6,893 bases of DNA from SIG510 sp045540975. GTDB lineage: Bacteria > Bacillota > Clostridia > Oscillospirales > JAAYXM01. The translations under genes and the position numbers were made by a program. Location of the stretch: assembly GCA_045540975.1 (NCBI GenBank), contig JAZQIE010000092.1, positions 1-6,893 of the forward strand, in the 5' to 3' direction. Shown here one piece after another: positions 5,802 through 6,893 of the stretch (positions within the stretch are counted from its first letter, which is position 1; each line of letters starts with the position of its first letter). The notes beneath the pieces are model-generated. The model was not told the origin of the DNA. It was given only the letters and a program-made list of their open reading frames with translations, and made no database searches.

Positions 5802-6893
5802 TTATTCGGCTTTCTCAATGCCGATGCAGAGTTCACGGAGCTGCTTTTCATCCACCACATCGGGGGATGCCATCATGAGTTCGGATGCATTCTGCACCTT
5901 CGGGAATGCGATGACATCGCGGATGGAGGAAGCGCCGGAAAGGAGCATGACCAAACGGTCGAGGCCGAATGCCAAGCCGCCGTGCGGCGGTGCGCCGTAA
6001 GAGAAGGCTTCGATGAGGTGACCGAACTGCTCTTTTGCGCGCTCTTCGGTAAAGCCGAGGGTCTTGAACATCTTTGCCTGCAATTCCGGAGAATAGATAC
6101 GAATCGAGCCGCCGCCCGCTTCACTGCCGTTGATGACAATGTCGTACGCCTTTGCGCGGACACGGGCAGGGTCGCTCTCCAAAAATTCAATATCCTCGTC
6201 ACGCGGAGCGGTGAACGGGTGATGCTTTGCAACGTAGCGGTTTTCCTCTTCGTCAAACTCGACGAGCGGGAAGTCGGTGACCCAAAGAAGCTCATAGCTG
6301 TTCGGGTCAATGACATCGAGACGACGCGCGATTTCGCAGCGGAGTGCGCCGAGGGAGGCATAAACCGTATCATCCTTTGCATCCGCAACGATGAAGAGGG
6401 CATCGCCGTCCTGCACATCGGTGAAGGTAAGCACCTTCTTGAGGGTTTCTTCGTCGAGGAACTTTGCAAAGGACGAGGAGGTCTCGCCGTTTGCGGTTTT
6501 CAGCCATGCAAGACCCTTTGCACGGTAGGTCTTGACAAACTCGCCCAAAGAGTCGATTTCCTTACGGGTAAACTTCGCACCGCCCTCAACCTTGATGGCG
6601 CGGACAGAACCGCCCGCTTCAAGCGCGCCCGTGAAGACCTGGAAGCCGCAGCCTGCGACCAAATCCGAGATGTTTTTGAGTTCATAGCCGAAACGGAGGT
6701 CGGGCTTATCCGAGCCGAAGCGGTCCATCGCTTCTTGATACGGCATACGCGGAAGCGGAAGGGTGAGTTCCACACCGAGGACTTCCTTGAAGAGACGTGC
6801 GAGGAAGCCTTCGTTGACCGCCATGACGTCTTCCTGCTCCACAAAGGACATTTCAAGGTCGATCTGGGTGAATTCGGGCTGACGGTCTGCGCG
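5802..6893 (-). CDS. aspS: aspartyl-tRNA synthetase, N-terminus cut off by window edge
   Basis: Charges tRNA(Asp) with aspartate in the cytoplasm; class II aminoacyl-tRNA synthetase of the bacterial ~590-residue type. The frame is open to the right edge, so the internal Met at 6851 is not the start. The 363 visible residues begin RADRQPEFTQIDLE, the motif 2 region that in E. coli AspRS lies near residue 220; the anticodon-binding OB domain and motif 1 are therefore outside the window. Seen next is the bacterial GAD insertion domain (about residues 90-200), then LWVTDFPLVEFDEE (about 203-216), HHPFTAP, the active-site region NGSEAGGGSIRI (about 255-266), and motif 3 GLAFGLDRLVMLLSG (about 306-320), followed by RDVIAFPK. 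The residues that separate Asp-only from Asp/Asn-charging enzymes are in the missing N-terminus, so Asn-tRNA mischarging cannot be judged. The end at TAA 5804-5802 is normal and no terminator follows. Confidence 0.97.
   Translation of the reverse strand, partial: RADRQPEFTQIDLEMSFVEQEDVMAVNEGFLARLFKEVLGVELTLPLPRMPYQEAMDRFGSDKPDLRFGYELKNISDLVAGCGFQVFTGALEAGGSVRAIKVEGGAKFTRKEIDSLGEFVKTYRAKGLAWLKTANGETSSSFAKFLDEETLKKVLTFTDVQDGDALFIVADAKDDTVYASLGALRCEIARRLDVIDPNSYELLWVTDFPLVEFDEEENRYVAKHHPFTAPRDEDIEFLESDPARVRAKAYDIVINGSEAGGGSIRIYSPELQAKMFKTLGFTEERAKEQFGHLIEAFSYGAPPHGGLAFGLDRLVMLLSGASSIRDVIAFPKVQNASELMMASPDVVDEKQLRELCIGIEKAE

Overview
The window is a bacterial chromosomal segment in which every supportable gene lies on the minus strand, so it is read from high to low coordinates. 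Genes are moderately GC-rich, the short intergenic gaps are AT-rich, Shine-Dalgarno sequences are strong (AGGAGG type), and one promoter is near-consensus for the housekeeping sigma factor. With the protein families present (a bacterial aspartyl-tRNA synthetase, a clostridial-style ~450-residue citrate synthase, and a Gld-type ABC cluster with a DUF4340 protein), this suggests an anaerobic Firmicute of class Clostridia, perhaps an Oscillospirales/Ruminococcaceae gut organism. The taxonomic placement is inference.

Layout in transcription order: (1) 6893-5802, the C-terminal ~60% of aspS, whose 5' part lies beyond the window. (2) 5801-5724, a 78-bp gap with a perfect DnaA-box 9-mer, a candidate extended -10 promoter and a strong ribosome binding site; no intrinsic terminator for aspS is visible. 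(3) 5723-1155, a tight four-gene operon: ABC ATPase (GldA-like), ABC-2 permease (GldF-like), GldG-like auxiliary membrane protein and a DUF4340 membrane-anchored protein, separated by 3, 9 and 18 bp. (4) 1148-1116, a strong intrinsic terminator ending that operon. (5) 1114-1046, a consensus-like promoter (TTGAAA-N17-TATAAT) almost touching the terminator, then a short leader with a perfect 17-bp palindrome running into the ribosome binding site. (6) 1045-1, the first 348 codons of a citrate synthase that runs off the left edge.

The ABC operon is the part of real functional interest. The ATPase and the six-helix permease should form the ABC core. The GldG-like protein (one helix at each end, large extracytoplasmic domain) and the DUF4340 protein (N-terminal anchor, three repeats of a beta-rich unit) should add an extracytoplasmic apparatus. 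Homologous gldA/F/G genes are needed for gliding in Bacteroidetes, but nothing here points to gliding, and the substrate or mechanical role cannot be read from the sequence. aspS and citrate synthase look like ordinary housekeeping genes. I found no tRNA or rRNA genes, mobile elements or CRISPR arrays, and no gene-free stretch longer than about 110 bases.
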